From Thermomicrobiales bacterium (GTDB lineage: Bacteria > Chloroflexota > Chloroflexia > Thermomicrobiales > CADCWN01): DNA of 50,670 bases. The first letter of the stretch is position 1. The number at the start of each line of letters is the position of its first letter. A model generated the notes under the pieces. The model was not told the origin of the DNA and made no database searches. It saw only the letters and a program-made list of their open reading frames with translations. The stretch spans positions 59,287 through 109,956 of the forward strand of contig JAUJMV010000018.1 in assembly GCA_030446685.1 (NCBI GenBank), given 5' to 3'. Position numbers and translations under genes: made by a program. This document shows, piece after piece, positions 17,735 to 26,480 of the stretch.

Positions 17735-18625
17735 TCAACCGGGCGGCAGGTTGATCCGGAACGGCGGCGGGGTGTACTGCCAGCGGTCGACCGCGGCGAA
17801 GGATTCCAGCAGCGCCAGGGAGGGCGGCTCGCCGGGGTGATAGTCGGCGCACCAGCGGTAGAAGGGGACGATCGCGAGGCGCGCGGTCGCGAACTCCTCG
17901 ACCACCAGCCGGCCGACCACGCCGCACTCCTCGACGAAGCCCTGCCGGGCGAACTCGGCGAAGAGCGGCGCGCGGTCGAACGGGACGCGGCGGAAGGTCG
18001 GGCGCCAGCCGTCCGCGTCGCCGTCAAGGAGCAGGTAACTCGCGCTGAAGCGGCCGTCGAGCGGCACGCCGACCGGGCCGGGGTTGAGGATGCGCCGGCG
18101 CCCGACGCGGCGGTCGGTCGGCAGGTGCGTGTGCGCGACGACGACCGTCTCCTCCTCGACGCCCGCCAGCATCGGCTCGACCGCCGCGTCGGGCAGGTGG
18201 TCCGGGTCGGGGTAGATGCCCTCCCAGACGCTGCGCGGCGAGCCGTGGACGACCCGCACCGGCGGCGCGTCCGGGAAGCGTAGGCAGAGGGTGTCCGGCC
18301 AGGCGGCGATGGCGGTGTGCCAGCGCCCGGCCAACTGGCGGCGCAGCCACGGTGGCAGTGGGAAGGTCGCGCGGTCGCGCCAGGTCGCCGGGGCGCGCGG
18401 CGTGTCATAGTCGAGCAGGTAATGCTCGTGGTTGCCACGGATGACGGCCCAGCCCGCGCGGGTGACGCGCTCCAGCACCGCCGCCGAGAACGGCCCCCAG
18501 TTGATCGAGTCGCCCGCCACGACGACATGGTCGACCGCCGGCCGCTGCCGTTCGAGGTCGGCGCAGACCGCCTCCAGCGCGGGCAGGTTGCCGTGGATAT
18601 CCGCCAGGATCGCCAGCCTGGTCAT
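17735..18625 (-). CDS. Calcineurin-like metallophosphoesterase (YfcE/MJ0936 type)
   Basis: Predicted phosphodiesterase with two metals; substrate unknown. Motifs: LAILADIHGNLPALEAV (D-x-H), VVVAGDSINWGP (GD), VIRGNHEHYL (GNHE), VVHGSPRSVWEG and VVVAHTHLPTDRR (GHTH-like), all in order. ATG 18625 (MTRLAIL) is preferred over one three codons upstream; neither has a clear ribosome site. 296 residues. The C-terminal 100 residues (FRRVPFDRAPLFAEFARQGF) are typical of the longer members. It follows the YtkA/cytochrome c genes by 84 bp and may be read with them. Confidence 0.85.
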   Translation of the reverse strand: MTRLAILADIHGNLPALEAVCADLERQRPAVDHVVVAGDSINWGPFSAAVLERVTRAGWAVIRGNHEHYLLDYDTPRAPATWRDRATFPLPPWLRRQLAGRWHTAIAAWPDTLCLRFPDAPPVRVVHGSPRSVWEGIYPDPDHLPDAAVEPMLAGVEEETVVVAHTHLPTDRRVGRRRILNPGPVGVPLDGRFSASYLLLDGDADGWRPTFRRVPFDRAPLFAEFARQGFVEECGVVGRLVVEEFATARLAIVPFYRWCADYHPGEPPSLALLESFAAVDRWQYTPPPFRINLPPG

Positions 18626-18709
18626 GCTTTGCACCGTGCCTGAGGGCGCACGGGCGACGCGCGCCCGCCATCGCCCTCAGTACAACGGCACAGGACGGTT
18701 GGAGTTTCG

Positions 18710-19336
18710 TCAGGCGCTTCCTCGGCGCGCGCGCGCCGGGCTGCCGGTCGCGCTCGGGACCGCCCGCCGGGACCGCGCGCGCCGGGCCGCCGGCAACAGC
18801 AGGCCGGCCGCCAGGAGCACTACCGCCACCCCAAGCCTCCAGATCAACGCCGGCGGGTCAACGGCGCCGCCGGACAGCGGCGCCGAGATGCCCGCAGGAT
18901 CGGCTTCCGACGACTGGGCGGCGATGGCGGGCAGCACCGTCAGGGAGCCCGACCAGACGCCGACCACCAGCGGCTCCGCCTTGACCGTCAGGCGCCACTC
19001 CCCCTCGCTGGGAAAGGTGACCTCGACGGCGAAGTGGCCGGGCGGCCCGGCCTTACGCCCGTCGATCCGCAGCGATTCGCCGGTCGCGCTATTGCGCGCG
19101 CTCAGGTAGGGGCGCACCGGCTTGTCCCCGAAGACGTCGATCGGCCTGCCGTGCGTGCGAACGATGAAGGCCAGCGTCAGCGCCTCGCCGGCGCGCGGCG
19201 CGGTTGGCAGCGGCCCCATCTCCACCGTCCCGCCGTCGCCGGCCAGCGCGGCGGCGCCCCCCGACAGGCCGAGCGCCAGCGCCAGCGCGACGGCCGGGGC
19301 TACCCGGCGAACGATGACTCCAATCCCGCTCCGCAT
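18710..19336 (-). CDS. YtkA-like/FixH-like extracytoplasmic protein with C-terminal anchor (copy 2)
   Basis: ATG 19336 follows GAGGTG. Signal peptide (VAPAVALALALGLSGGAAAL), then an Ig-like domain of about 110 residues (LTLAFIVRTHGRPIDVFGDK, FAVEVTFPSEGEWRLTVKAE), a linker, and a C-terminal helix with Arg tail (LGVAVVLLAAGLLLPAARRA). The layout matches the paralog at 19724-20245: same TLAFIVRxHG, same placement of ATGE, same anchor. YtkA-like domains often occur with cytochromes and copper proteins; the true role here is unknown. 208 residues. Confidence 0.75.
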   Translation of the reverse strand: MRSGIGVIVRRVAPAVALALALGLSGGAAALAGDGGTVEMGPLPTAPRAGEALTLAFIVRTHGRPIDVFGDKPVRPYLSARNSATGESLRIDGRKAGPPGHFAVEVTFPSEGEWRLTVKAEPLVVGVWSGSLTVLPAIAAQSSEADPAGISAPLSGGAVDPPALIWRLGVAVVLLAAGLLLPAARRARSRRAVPSATGSPARARRGSA

Positions 19337-19392
19337 CACTGCACCTCGCGTCATACGGGGGACAGACCCCATCGGGCCAACCCCCGGGACGA

Positions 19393-19727
19393 TCAGGGCT
19401 CGGCGTTGAGGAAGGCAATCAGATCGGCGATCTCGCCATCCGAGAGGCCGAGGGTCGGCATCTTCGTCCCCGGCTTGATCGCCGCCGGGTCGGTCAGCCA
19501 GCGCCGCAGGATGGCGGGGTCGTTGCGATAGCTGGTCAGCGACGGCCCGATGGGAACCCGCCCGGAGCCGGCGACCTCGGCGTGCAGGTGGCAGTCGGCG
19601 CAGCCCTTGTCGCGAAAAGGGTCGCGCCGCGCTCCGCCGACCCGGTCCGGTCGGCGCCCGACCCGCACGCCGCGAGGCCAACAGCGATCAGCAACAAGCC
19701 CGCCGCCAGGCGGGATGCCGCGCTCAC
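19393..19727 (-). CDS. Monohaem cytochrome c lipoprotein, frameshifted
   Basis: A small electron carrier tethered outside the membrane. GTG 19727 overlaps the stop of the upstream gene (GTGA). Signal and lipobox (LAAGLLLIAVGLAAC) are followed by haem motif GCADCH and a distal Met in PGTKMPTLGLSDGEIADLIA. Between ERGATLF and RDKGCADCH one C is missing (G run at 19614, plus strand); adding it joins the two frames. About 111 residues, normal for class I cytochromes of this size. It lies between two paralogous YtkA-like genes and is translationally coupled to the first. Confidence 0.82.
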
Positions 19728-20245
19728 GCCCGCGCCACCCGCCGGTCCCGGCGCGTCCAGGCCAGGCCGAGCGCGCCGGCGAAGAGGCCGACGAGCGCGA
19801 TCACCGACAGCACCGGCCAGAGCCACGCCCCGACCCGCCCGACGAGGGCCGCGTCCGCGCGCGCCGAACCGGGGGCGCCGACCTGGAGCGGGCTCATCCG
19901 CGCCGGTTCGCCGAAGGCCGCGATCTCCCAGGTCCAGGTTCCGGCCGAGGGGAGCGTCAGCGTGGCGACATAGTGCCCGACCGCCCCTTCCGCCACGGCG
20001 ATGGCGGTGACGCGTTCGCCGGTCGCCGCGTTGAGCGCGGTGATGCGCGGGGTCAGCCCGGCCATCGGCTTGTCGCCGTGCTGGCGCACCACGAAGCCGA
20101 TCGTGAACGCCTCGCCCGCCTCGATGTTCGTCGGGGTCCTGTCGAGCGTCGTCACCGACCAGCCCCCCGCCAGCGCGCCGGCGGGCTGCGCCGCCGCGCA
20201 GAGCATGACGAACGCCGCAATGGCCACGGTTCGGGAAATCCTCAT
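19724..20245 (-). CDS. YtkA-like/FixH-like extracytoplasmic protein with C-terminal anchor (copy 1)
   Basis: ATG 20245 with AGGAGGTG five bases upstream. Signal peptide (VAIAAFVMLCAAAQPAGALA), Ig-like domain (AFTIGFVVRQHGDKPMAGLT, ITALNAATGERVTAIAVAEG, VATLTLPSAGTWTWEIAAFG), then a C-terminal transmembrane helix (WLWPVLSVIALVGLFAGALG). 173 residues. First gene of the operon with the cytochrome c lipoprotein. An ECF-type promoter at 20295-20323, the same as that of the sigma gene, drives it. Function unknown; a role in envelope redox or metal stress is an inference. Confidence 0.78.
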   Translation of the reverse strand: MRISRTVAIAAFVMLCAAAQPAGALAGGWSVTTLDRTPTNIEAGEAFTIGFVVRQHGDKPMAGLTPRITALNAATGERVTAIAVAEGAVGHYVATLTLPSAGTWTWEIAAFGEPARMSPLQVGAPGSARADAALVGRVGAWLWPVLSVIALVGLFAGALGLAWTRRDRRVARA

Positions 20246-20294
20246 CGCGCACCTCCTGCACCGATAATAACCGGCCACCGAGTACCGCTACCCC

Positions 20295-20323
20295 TACTAC
20301 ACCGCCCAACGCGGGACGGTTCC
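20295..20323 (-). promoter_or_regulatory. ECF sigma promoter of the YtkA-cytochrome c operon
   Basis: Minus strand: GGAACC (20323-20318), 16-bp spacer, TGTAGTA (20301-20295), about 50 bp before the ATG. Same elements and spacing as at 21961-21989 upstream of the ECF sigma gene. GGAAC -35 boxes are characteristic of ECF sigma factors. Confidence 0.75.
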
Positions 20324-20368
20324 GGGCACGGTTTCCTCGGGTTTGCGGCGGGCAGGGTGGGAAGGGGG

Positions 20369-21332
20369 TCAGCGCAGCGAGGCGGCGATCCGCAGGGCCT
20401 CGTCTTTGGCGATGTTCGCTTCGAGGCGGTAGGTGACGCCGCCCCGCTCCCAGATCAGCGTGTTGTCGACGCGCGGCTCCGCTCGCTCTGGATGGCGCCG
20501 CGCTCGTCGCGGTAGAAGAAGGAGTGCGGCTCGCCGGCGATCCAGTAGCCGCGCGCGCCGTTGACCGTCACCTCTTCGAGCGTGGTTCCCGGCCCGATCC
20601 CTTTCATGTAGAAATCCCGGTTGATGGCGCCGCGGAACTGCGTGAGGTAGAGGCCGAGGCCGGTCCCGACCGCGGGCGGCAGGCCCGGGCGCGCCCCGTA
20701 GACGAGCGCGACCTGCCCGCCGGGCGGCGAGGGGCTGTAATACACCTCGTCCGGCGTGCCGAGTTCCGGCAGGCCGGGCGTCAGCACCGGGAAGTCCACC
20801 CGCCTGCGCGCCTCCTCCAGCGTGACCAGCGCGCCGAAACCGTAGCCGCCGCCGAGCGGCCCGGTGGCGGTGGGTGTGGCGCCGGCGGCGGACGCCGTCG
20901 CGCCCGGCGTGCCGCGCGTGGCGTCGGGCGGTCGCCCCCCGGACGCGGTGCCAGTCGGCGGCGCGGCGGTAGGCGACGGGACGGTAGTCGCCGGCGCGGC
21001 GGCGGTCGCCGGAAGGGTCGGCGTGGTGTAGACGATGGCGATGCCGGGCAGGCCGAGCCGCTCCCCGATGGCGCCCCGCGCGCCGGGGGAGAGCGCCAGC
21101 GCCGCGCAGGCGATCAGGACGACCGCCAGCAGCGCCGGCGCCAGCCGCCGCGGCGCGGGGAAGAGCCCGGCCCAGAAGGGGCGGCGGGCCGGTTGCGCCT
21201 CCAGCCGGCGGCGGACCGCGCGCGCCAGGTCGGGCGTCGGCGGGTAGTCCAGCCGCCCCCGCAGGTCGCGCAGCGCCCCTCCAGTTCGGCCTCGGTCGGC
21301 TCCCGTCGCGGGCGCGGTGGCCGCTCAGCCAT
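20369..21332 (-). CDS. Membrane anti-sigma factor with DUF4367-like sensor domain, two frame breaks
   Basis: Predicted to hold the adjacent ECF sigma factor at the membrane. Start ATG 21332 (MAERPPRPRREPTEAELEG). The cytoplasmic part (GALRDLRGRLDYPPTPDLAR) and one transmembrane helix (APALLAVVLIACAALAL) are followed by a Thr/Pro/Ala linker and an extracytoplasmic domain: RRRVDFPVLTPGLPELGTPD, VYGARPGLP, GYWIAGEPHSFFYRDERG, DNTLIWERGGVTYRLEANIA, the DUF4367 pattern. Two one-base gaps break it: C run 21276-21279 (five expected) and CC at 20479-20480 (three expected). Repairing both gives one product of about 320 residues. Its start lies next to the sigma gene end. Confidence 0.78.
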
Positions 21333-21943
21333 GCGGCGCCCCCTTCCGGTCGGCGGTCTCCACCCTCGGCATCCTCAACCACTGCACCGGCGCGCCCGGC
21401 GAGACGGTCGCGCAGCCGGCCGAGCGCGCGCGCGAGGCGCGACTTGACCGTGCCGCGCGCGCAGCCGAGCGCCGCGGCCATCTCCGCCTCGGACAGCTCG
21501 AGGAAGTAGCGGTAGGCGATCACCTGGCGGTCGTCCTCGCGCAGTTCCGCCAGCGCCCCGAGCAGTTCCTCCCGCCCCGCCGCCAGCGCGCCCGCCTCCG
21601 GCGACGGCTCGACCCCGCCCGCCGCCCCTTCCGCCGCGCGCAGGGCCAGGCGGTCGCGCCGCCCGCTCGCGCGGCGCCGGTTGCGCGCCTCATTCGCGAC
21701 GATCTGGAGTAGCCAGGGGCGGAAGGGGGCGCCCGGCCGGAAGCGGGGCAGCGCGGCGTGCGCCTTCATGAAGGCGTCCTGGGCGGCGTCCTCCGCGTCG
21801 GCGGCCGTCCCGGTGATGACGTAGGCGGTGCGGAAGGCGATCTCCTGATAGTGCCGCACCAGCGTCTCATACGCGCCGACATCGCCCCTACGCGCCCGCT
21901 CGACCAGTTCGCCCTCCGCCGGTTGCGCTGGCTGCCCGTCCAC
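21333..21943 (-). CDS. ECF-family RNA polymerase sigma factor (SigE-like)
   Basis: GTG 21943 with GTGAGGATC just upstream. Sigma-2 region: ERARRGDVGAYETLVRHYQE, TGTAADAEDAAQDAFMKAHA, RFRPGAPFRPWLLQIVANEA. Sigma-4 region: LGALAELREDDRQVIAYRYF, LELSEAEMAAALGCARGTVK, SRLARALGRL. The frame as given runs on past the anti-sigma start without a stop. One base fewer in the G run near 21340 would give a TGA overlapping the anti-sigma ATG (ATGGCTGA), the common arrangement, so the end is uncertain and I close the gene at the anti-sigma start. It appears to control itself through the promoter at 21961-21989. Confidence 0.85.
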
Positions 21944-21960
21944 GCACCGATCCTCACCTG

Positions 21961-21989
21961 TACTACACCGCCGGGCGTGTGGCGGTTCC
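21961..21989 (-). promoter_or_regulatory. ECF sigma autoregulatory promoter
   Basis: Minus strand: GGAACC (21989-21984), 16-bp spacer, TGTAGTA (21967-21961), preceded by CGG as at 20295-20323. Transcription would start only about 10 nt before the GTG at 21943, giving a very short leader. Confidence 0.75.
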
Positions 21990-22250
21990 CGTCGCGCGCG
22001 GCGGGGGCGCGGTCCACGGCGCTCCGCGAAGGGTGCGCGCCCAACGCCGTGCCGTTGACCAGCCGCGAGGAATCCGAGGGACAGCGTAACGCGTCCCACC
22101 CCGCTCGGCAATGGTGGGGCGCGCGACCACGGCGGGCGATGCGTGCGTCGCCGCAAGAGTGGGCTATACGACGAATACAGAGGGCGGGTGGAGCACGCTC
22201 CCCATCCGCCCTCGCCTGGCCGCCGTCCCCGGGATCGGCTGAGCGGCCGG
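21990..22250. other. Intergenic gap between sigma gene and VWA gene
   Basis: No gene. It holds a 12-bp stem hairpin at 22180-22213 and otherwise nothing I recognise. Confidence 0.4.
22180..22213 (-). terminator. Hairpin downstream of the VWA gene
   Basis: GAGGGCGGGTGG pairs with CCATCCGCCCTC (one G-T pair), loop 22192-22201. It lies 38 bp past the VWA stop codon. No T run. Confidence 0.5.
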
Positions 22251-24503
22251 CTACCGGATCGCCTTCGTCTTGCGCTTGCGGTCGACGTAGTCGACCAGGA
22301 TGTACTCGCCGAGGTGTTCGGGCTCGGCGAAGAAGGCGCGGCCGTGGTTGATCTGCGTCACCTGGTTGATGAAGTCGGCCAGGTAGTAGCCGCGCTCCAG
22401 CATGAAGGTGTTGATCACGATGTCGTCCTTGGTGCAGCGGACGACCTCCTTGAGGGTCTCCTGGATCGTGCTGTAGGTGGGGGGGTAGTTGAAGAGGACG
22501 CGGTTGCCGTCCCAGTGCGCGGTCGGCTCGCCGTCGGTGATCATGATGATCTGCTTGTTGGCGCTCTTGTGCTTGCCGAGGAGCTGCCGCGCCAGCATGA
22601 AGCCGTGCTGCATGTTGGTGCCGTACTCGTACTCGTCCCAGACGAGCTGCGGCAGCGCGTCCGGCTTCAGTTCGTGCGCCTGGTAGGAGAAACCGACGAC
22701 GTAGAGGTTGTCGCGCGGGAACTGCCCGCGGATCAGGCTGTTCAGCGCCAGCGCGACCTTCTTCGCCGCGAAGAAGCAGTTCCGCAGGAGCATCGAGCGG
22801 CTCATGTCGACCATCAGCACGGTCGAGGTCTGCGTCAGCAGCTCGGTGCGGTAGACCTCGAAGTCGGCCGGCTGGAGGTGCAGCGGGCTGCCGACCCCCT
22901 CGCGCCGCACCGAGTTCATCAGCGTCCCGCGCAGGTCGAGCAGGAAGGGGTCGCCGAACTCGTACTCCTTGGTGTCGTCGGTGCGGTCGCCGCCGGCGCC
23001 GCGCCGGTCGGTCTGGTGGTTGCCGACGCGGTCGCGCTTGAGGTGCGAGAAGATGTCGGTGAGGGCCTTCTGGCCGATCTTGCGCATCCCGCGCGGCGTG
23101 ATCTCGAACTTCTTGCCGCGCTTCTCGACGTAGCCAGCGTCCTCCAGCAGCTTGGTCAACTGCTGCAAGCGGTTGACATCCTCCGCCGACTCGTTGCCCA
23201 TCAGCTCGCGGACCATCTCGGGGTCGAGGTTTTCCAGCCCGCCGAACTGCGCCTGCCGGAACTGCTGCTCCAGCTCGTCCAGCCCGCGCATCCGCTCCAT
23301 CACGCGCATCGCCTCCTGCAGGGAGAGCGACTCGTCGCCGCGGAAGGGGTACTGCTCCGACTCGATCGGCATCAGCCGGTTGAGGTTCTGCGCCAGTTGC
23401 GCCAGGTCCCAGCGCAGCCGGTCGTCCTGGAGGAGCTGGTCCATCGTCGCCTGCAACTGCTGGCGCTGCTCGGGCGACATGCTGTCGAGGAGCGACTGCA
23501 TCGCCGACTGCTGGCGCTGCATCTGCTGCATCAACTGATCGAGGCTCTCCGCGCCGGGGAAGAACTCGCCGTGCTTATCCATGAAGGACTGGAAGTCCGG
23601 CTCCTGCCCCAGCGCCTTCTGCTCGAGCATCTGGTTGAGGTCGCGGACCATCTCGCGCAGCCGGTCGAGATCCTGCGGCGTCATGTTCTGCAGGCCCTGC
23701 TGCATCCCCTGGAAGTAGGACTGCATCACCTGCTGCTGGAGCATCGCCAGCAGTTCCTGGAACTGCTCGCGCGCGCCGGGGTCCATGAAATCGTATTCCT
23801 GCAACTGCTGGATCTGCCCGGCGGCATCCTGCGGCAACTGGTCGAGGAATTGCTCCTTGCGCCGCGCCCGCTCCTCCAGCATCTTGTGCAACTGTTCGAG
23901 CGTCTCGGGGTCGAGGTCGCCCGGCTCGCCGCCCTCGCCCTGCTGCCCCTGCTGCTGCCCGCCCGACTGCTGGCCGGACTGCCCTTGCTGCCCGCGCTGC
24001 CCCTGTTGCCCCCGCTGGCCGCGCTGCCCCTGTTGCGACTGTTGCCCCTGCTGGCCCGCCTGCCCCTGCTGACCTTCGGAGCCCTCCGACCCGTCGGCGT
24101 CGGCGCCTTCCTGACCCTGTTCGCCAGGCTGCTGCCCCTCGGCCCGCTGCCGGGCCTCCTCCAGCCGCTGGCGCGAGTCCTCACGGCGTTGCTCGATGCC
24201 GTACCGCTCCCGATCCTTGATGTCCTCCAGCTTGCGCGCGAGGTCGTCCATGATCGAGTTCATGTTGTGCTGGTTGAGCTGCTGGCGGCGCTGCTCCTTC
24301 AGCCGCTCCATCAGTTGCTGCAACCCCGGCATCCGGCCGTCCATCCGGCCCTGGTCGCCGTTGCGCATCATCCGCTGGAGGGCGCGCGCCAGGTCGCCGT
24401 CCGCGATCAGCTCGTCGGACAGCGCCTCCATCAGCTCGTCGGCGTCGAACGGGAAGAGCTGCTGCGTGCCGTCCCAGCGCCCGTAGATGTAGTGGTAGAC
24501 CAT
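22251..24503 (-). CDS. VWA-domain protein, partner of MoxR-type ATPase, with Gln/Gly-rich linker
   Basis: ATG 24503 with AAAAGGGGAT upstream. Residues 1-130 are charged and helical (MVYHYIYGRWDGTQQLFPFD). About residues 145-220 form a low-complexity stretch rich in Q, G, E and S (QRGQRGQQGQRGQQGQSGQQ). A long helical region follows (SYFQGMQQGLQNMTPQDLDR). The C-terminal von Willebrand A domain has the MIDAS motif VLMVDMSRSM, IRGQFPRDNLYVVGFSYQAH and MITDGEPTAHW. 750 residues. Such VWA proteins pair with MoxR/RavA-type AAA ATPases and act in assembly or metal insertion of target complexes; the target here is unknown. Directly downstream of the ATPase gene. Confidence 0.88.
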   Translation of the reverse strand: MVYHYIYGRWDGTQQLFPFDADELMEALSDELIADGDLARALQRMMRNGDQGRMDGRMPGLQQLMERLKEQRRQQLNQHNMNSIMDDLARKLEDIKDRERYGIEQRREDSRQRLEEARQRAEGQQPGEQGQEGADADGSEGSEGQQGQAGQQGQQSQQGQRGQRGQQGQRGQQGQSGQQSGGQQQGQQGEGGEPGDLDPETLEQLHKMLEERARRKEQFLDQLPQDAAGQIQQLQEYDFMDPGAREQFQELLAMLQQQVMQSYFQGMQQGLQNMTPQDLDRLREMVRDLNQMLEQKALGQEPDFQSFMDKHGEFFPGAESLDQLMQQMQRQQSAMQSLLDSMSPEQRQQLQATMDQLLQDDRLRWDLAQLAQNLNRLMPIESEQYPFRGDESLSLQEAMRVMERMRGLDELEQQFRQAQFGGLENLDPEMVRELMGNESAEDVNRLQQLTKLLEDAGYVEKRGKKFEITPRGMRKIGQKALTDIFSHLKRDRVGNHQTDRRGAGGDRTDDTKEYEFGDPFLLDLRGTLMNSVRREGVGSPLHLQPADFEVYRTELLTQTSTVLMVDMSRSMLLRNCFFAAKKVALALNSLIRGQFPRDNLYVVGFSYQAHELKPDALPQLVWDEYEYGTNMQHGFMLARQLLGKHKSANKQIIMITDGEPTAHWDGNRVLFNYPPTYSTIQETLKEVVRCTKDDIVINTFMLERGYYLADFINQVTQINHGRAFFAEPEHLGEYILVDYVDRKRKTKAIR

Positions 24504-24520
24504 GCGTATCCCCTTTTCTG

Positions 24521-24645
24521 GGTCGAACGTCGAACGTCTGAACGTCCAAAGTCCACAGAGCCTCGTCAGAAGAACGATCGAGAATTGTTCTTCCCTTATC
24601 AAGCGAGAGACGTCTGGACGTTTGACGTTCTTTGACGTTCGACCC
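24521..24645. repeat. Paired inverted 7-bp tandem repeats between moxR-type and VWA genes
   Basis: Left arm 24521-24554: GTCGAAC GTCGAAC GTCTGAAC GTCCAAA. Right arm 24609-24645: GACGTTT GACGTTC TTT GACGTTC GACC. The arms are complementary and about 55 bp apart. They fill most of the 153-bp gap, next to the ATPase stop codon. Confidence 0.85.
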
Positions 24646-24656
24646 GTTTTCGTTCC

Positions 24657-26066
24657 CTACCGCCGGTACCGCGTGCCGCCGGCGCTGCGGTCCTTGTTCA
24701 GCTTGCGGTTGAGGTGCAGCCCTTCCAGGACGAACTCGACGCCGGAGGCGACGACGGCGGGGTTGCCCTGCGCGCCGATCTTCTCCAGCGCCGCCTTCAG
24801 CTCCTTGCTCTGCATCGCCTGCTTGACGTAGTCCATCGAGGGCTGCAGGGGCGAGCTCTCCATCTTGCGCCCGGTGTCGAAGGCGCGGACGGTCTCGTCG
24901 AACTCATTGACGCTGAAGTAGCGCCCGAAGACGTTGGCGACCGCGTGCTGGATCAGCTTGTCGACGACCTTGCCCTCGTTGCTGTCGCCGACCGACTCCA
25001 GCTCGATCTTGCCCATCGTCGAGGCGACCAGCGCGGGCAGATCGCTGATCCGCGGCGCGGCCTCCCGCTCGTTCAGGCGGATCGCCCGCTTCAGCGCGCT
25101 GGCGACCAGGTTCTCGTAGTTGGCGATCGACATCCGCACGCTGACGCCCGATCGCTGGCTGACGTCGCTGCTCTTGCGCGCCAGGTGGGTGATCTCGGCG
25201 ACGATCTCCTTCATGAAGCGCGGCACGGCGACGTTGTAGCCGTTGGAGTCGAACGACGCGCTCTCCTGCTCGACGATGTCGATTTCCTGCTCGATCGTCC
25301 GCGGGTAGTGGGTGCGGATCTGGGAGCCGTAGCGGTCCTTGAGCGGCGTGATGATCCGCCCGCGGTTGGTGTAGTCCTCCGGGTTGGCCGAGGCGACGAC
25401 GTAGATGTCGAGCGGCAGGCGGATCTTGTAGCCGCGGATCTGGACGTCGCGCTCCTCCATGATGTTGAGGAGGCCGACCTGGATCCGCTCGGCGAGGTCG
25501 GGCAGCTCGTTGAGGCAGAAGATGCCGCGGTTGGTGCGCGGCAGCAGCCCGTAGTGCAGCGTCAATTCGTCCGAGAGGTAGCGCCCCTCGGCGACCTTGA
25601 TCGGGTCGACCTCGCCGATCAGGTCGGCGATCGTCGTGTCGGGGGTCGCCAGCTTCTCGCCGTAGCGGCGGTCGCGCGGCAGCCAGGCGATCTCGGTGGC
25701 GTCGCCGTGCTCGGCCACGCGGTCGCGCCCGAGCTTGGAGATCGGGTCGAAGGGATCGTCGTTGATCTCGGAGCCGGCGATGGTCGGCGTCACCTCGTCG
25801 AGCAGGTTGATCAGGCTGCGCGCGATCCGCGTCTTGGCCTGGCCGCGCTCGCCGAGGAAGATGATGTCCTGCCCGGCGAGGATGGCGTTCTCGATCTGCG
25901 GCAGGACGGTGTCCTCGTAGCCGTAGACGCCGGGGAACGGGTTCTCGCCGTCGCGGATCTTCTGGATCAGGTTCTTCCGCAGCTCCTCGCGGACCGGCAG
26001 GACCTTGTAGCCGCTGGCGCGCAGTTCGCCGATGGTGCGCGCCTGCGTCGGTACCGTCGTCGTCAT
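24657..26066 (-). CDS. MoxR / Mg-chelatase ChlI-like AAA+ ATPase
   Basis: ATG 26066 with AAGGAG upstream (the longer open frame upstream is repeat and promoter DNA). AAA+ motifs: QDIIFLGERGQAKTRIARSL (Walker A variant with GQAKT), GIFCLNELPDLAERIQVGLL (Walker B, NE for DE), IYVVASANPEDYTNRGRIIT (sensor 1), PLKDRYGSQIRTHYPRTIEQ. A C-terminal region includes SDVSQRSGVSVRMSIANYEN. 469 residues, longer than classic MoxR. The gene is followed by the VWA protein, so they likely form a RavA-ViaA/MoxR-VWA chaperone pair. Confidence 0.88.
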   Translation of the reverse strand: MTTTVPTQARTIGELRASGYKVLPVREELRKNLIQKIRDGENPFPGVYGYEDTVLPQIENAILAGQDIIFLGERGQAKTRIARSLINLLDEVTPTIAGSEINDDPFDPISKLGRDRVAEHGDATEIAWLPRDRRYGEKLATPDTTIADLIGEVDPIKVAEGRYLSDELTLHYGLLPRTNRGIFCLNELPDLAERIQVGLLNIMEERDVQIRGYKIRLPLDIYVVASANPEDYTNRGRIITPLKDRYGSQIRTHYPRTIEQEIDIVEQESASFDSNGYNVAVPRFMKEIVAEITHLARKSSDVSQRSGVSVRMSIANYENLVASALKRAIRLNEREAAPRISDLPALVASTMGKIELESVGDSNEGKVVDKLIQHAVANVFGRYFSVNEFDETVRAFDTGRKMESSPLQPSMDYVKQAMQSKELKAALEKIGAQGNPAVVASGVEFVLEGLHLNRKLNKDRSAGGTRYRR

Positions 26067-26343
26067 GAATCCGTCGCTCCTTACACTGTCGCACAGTCGA
26101 TGGGGGTGGGTACGGGTGGCCGGCGGTCGGGCGGGCGTGGCGCATTGTGGTTCACGCGGTCGATCGGGGTGGGGCACTACCCGGTTGCTGAATAGCCGTC
26201 CGCCCGGCATCGCGCGGCAGCGGCTGGCGGGTGGCGCGAGGTGAAGCGGCGATTCGCGGGCGGCGGCGCCCGAGACGGAGTGGCGGTGACTGCAAGCGGG
26301 ACCCTCTCGGTCGGCCGCGAAGCAGTCGGTCACGTTGCAACCA

Positions 26344-26371
26344 TATATACCGCGCGCACCGGCGGCGTCAA
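26344..26371 (-). promoter_or_regulatory. Sigma-A promoter of the MoxR-type ATPase
   Basis: Minus strand: -35 TTGACG (26371-26366), 16-bp spacer, -10 TATATA (26349-26344). Good boxes, but 278 bp from the start codon. Confidence 0.55.
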
Positions 26372-26480
26372 CCCCGGCGCGCGATCAGTATACCAGCCGA
26401 CAGGAAAGCGCAACCACTAGCCAATCGGGTAGGCGCGGGGCGCGAGGTGAAGGGCGGATGGCCGAGGGCAGAAGGCAGGG

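Noticed and set aside
22143..24635. Leu-rich plus-strand frame of 830 codons
   Set aside because: The complement of the Gln/Gly/Glu-rich VWA gene gives apparent Leu/Pro/His-rich sequence; it is a shadow.
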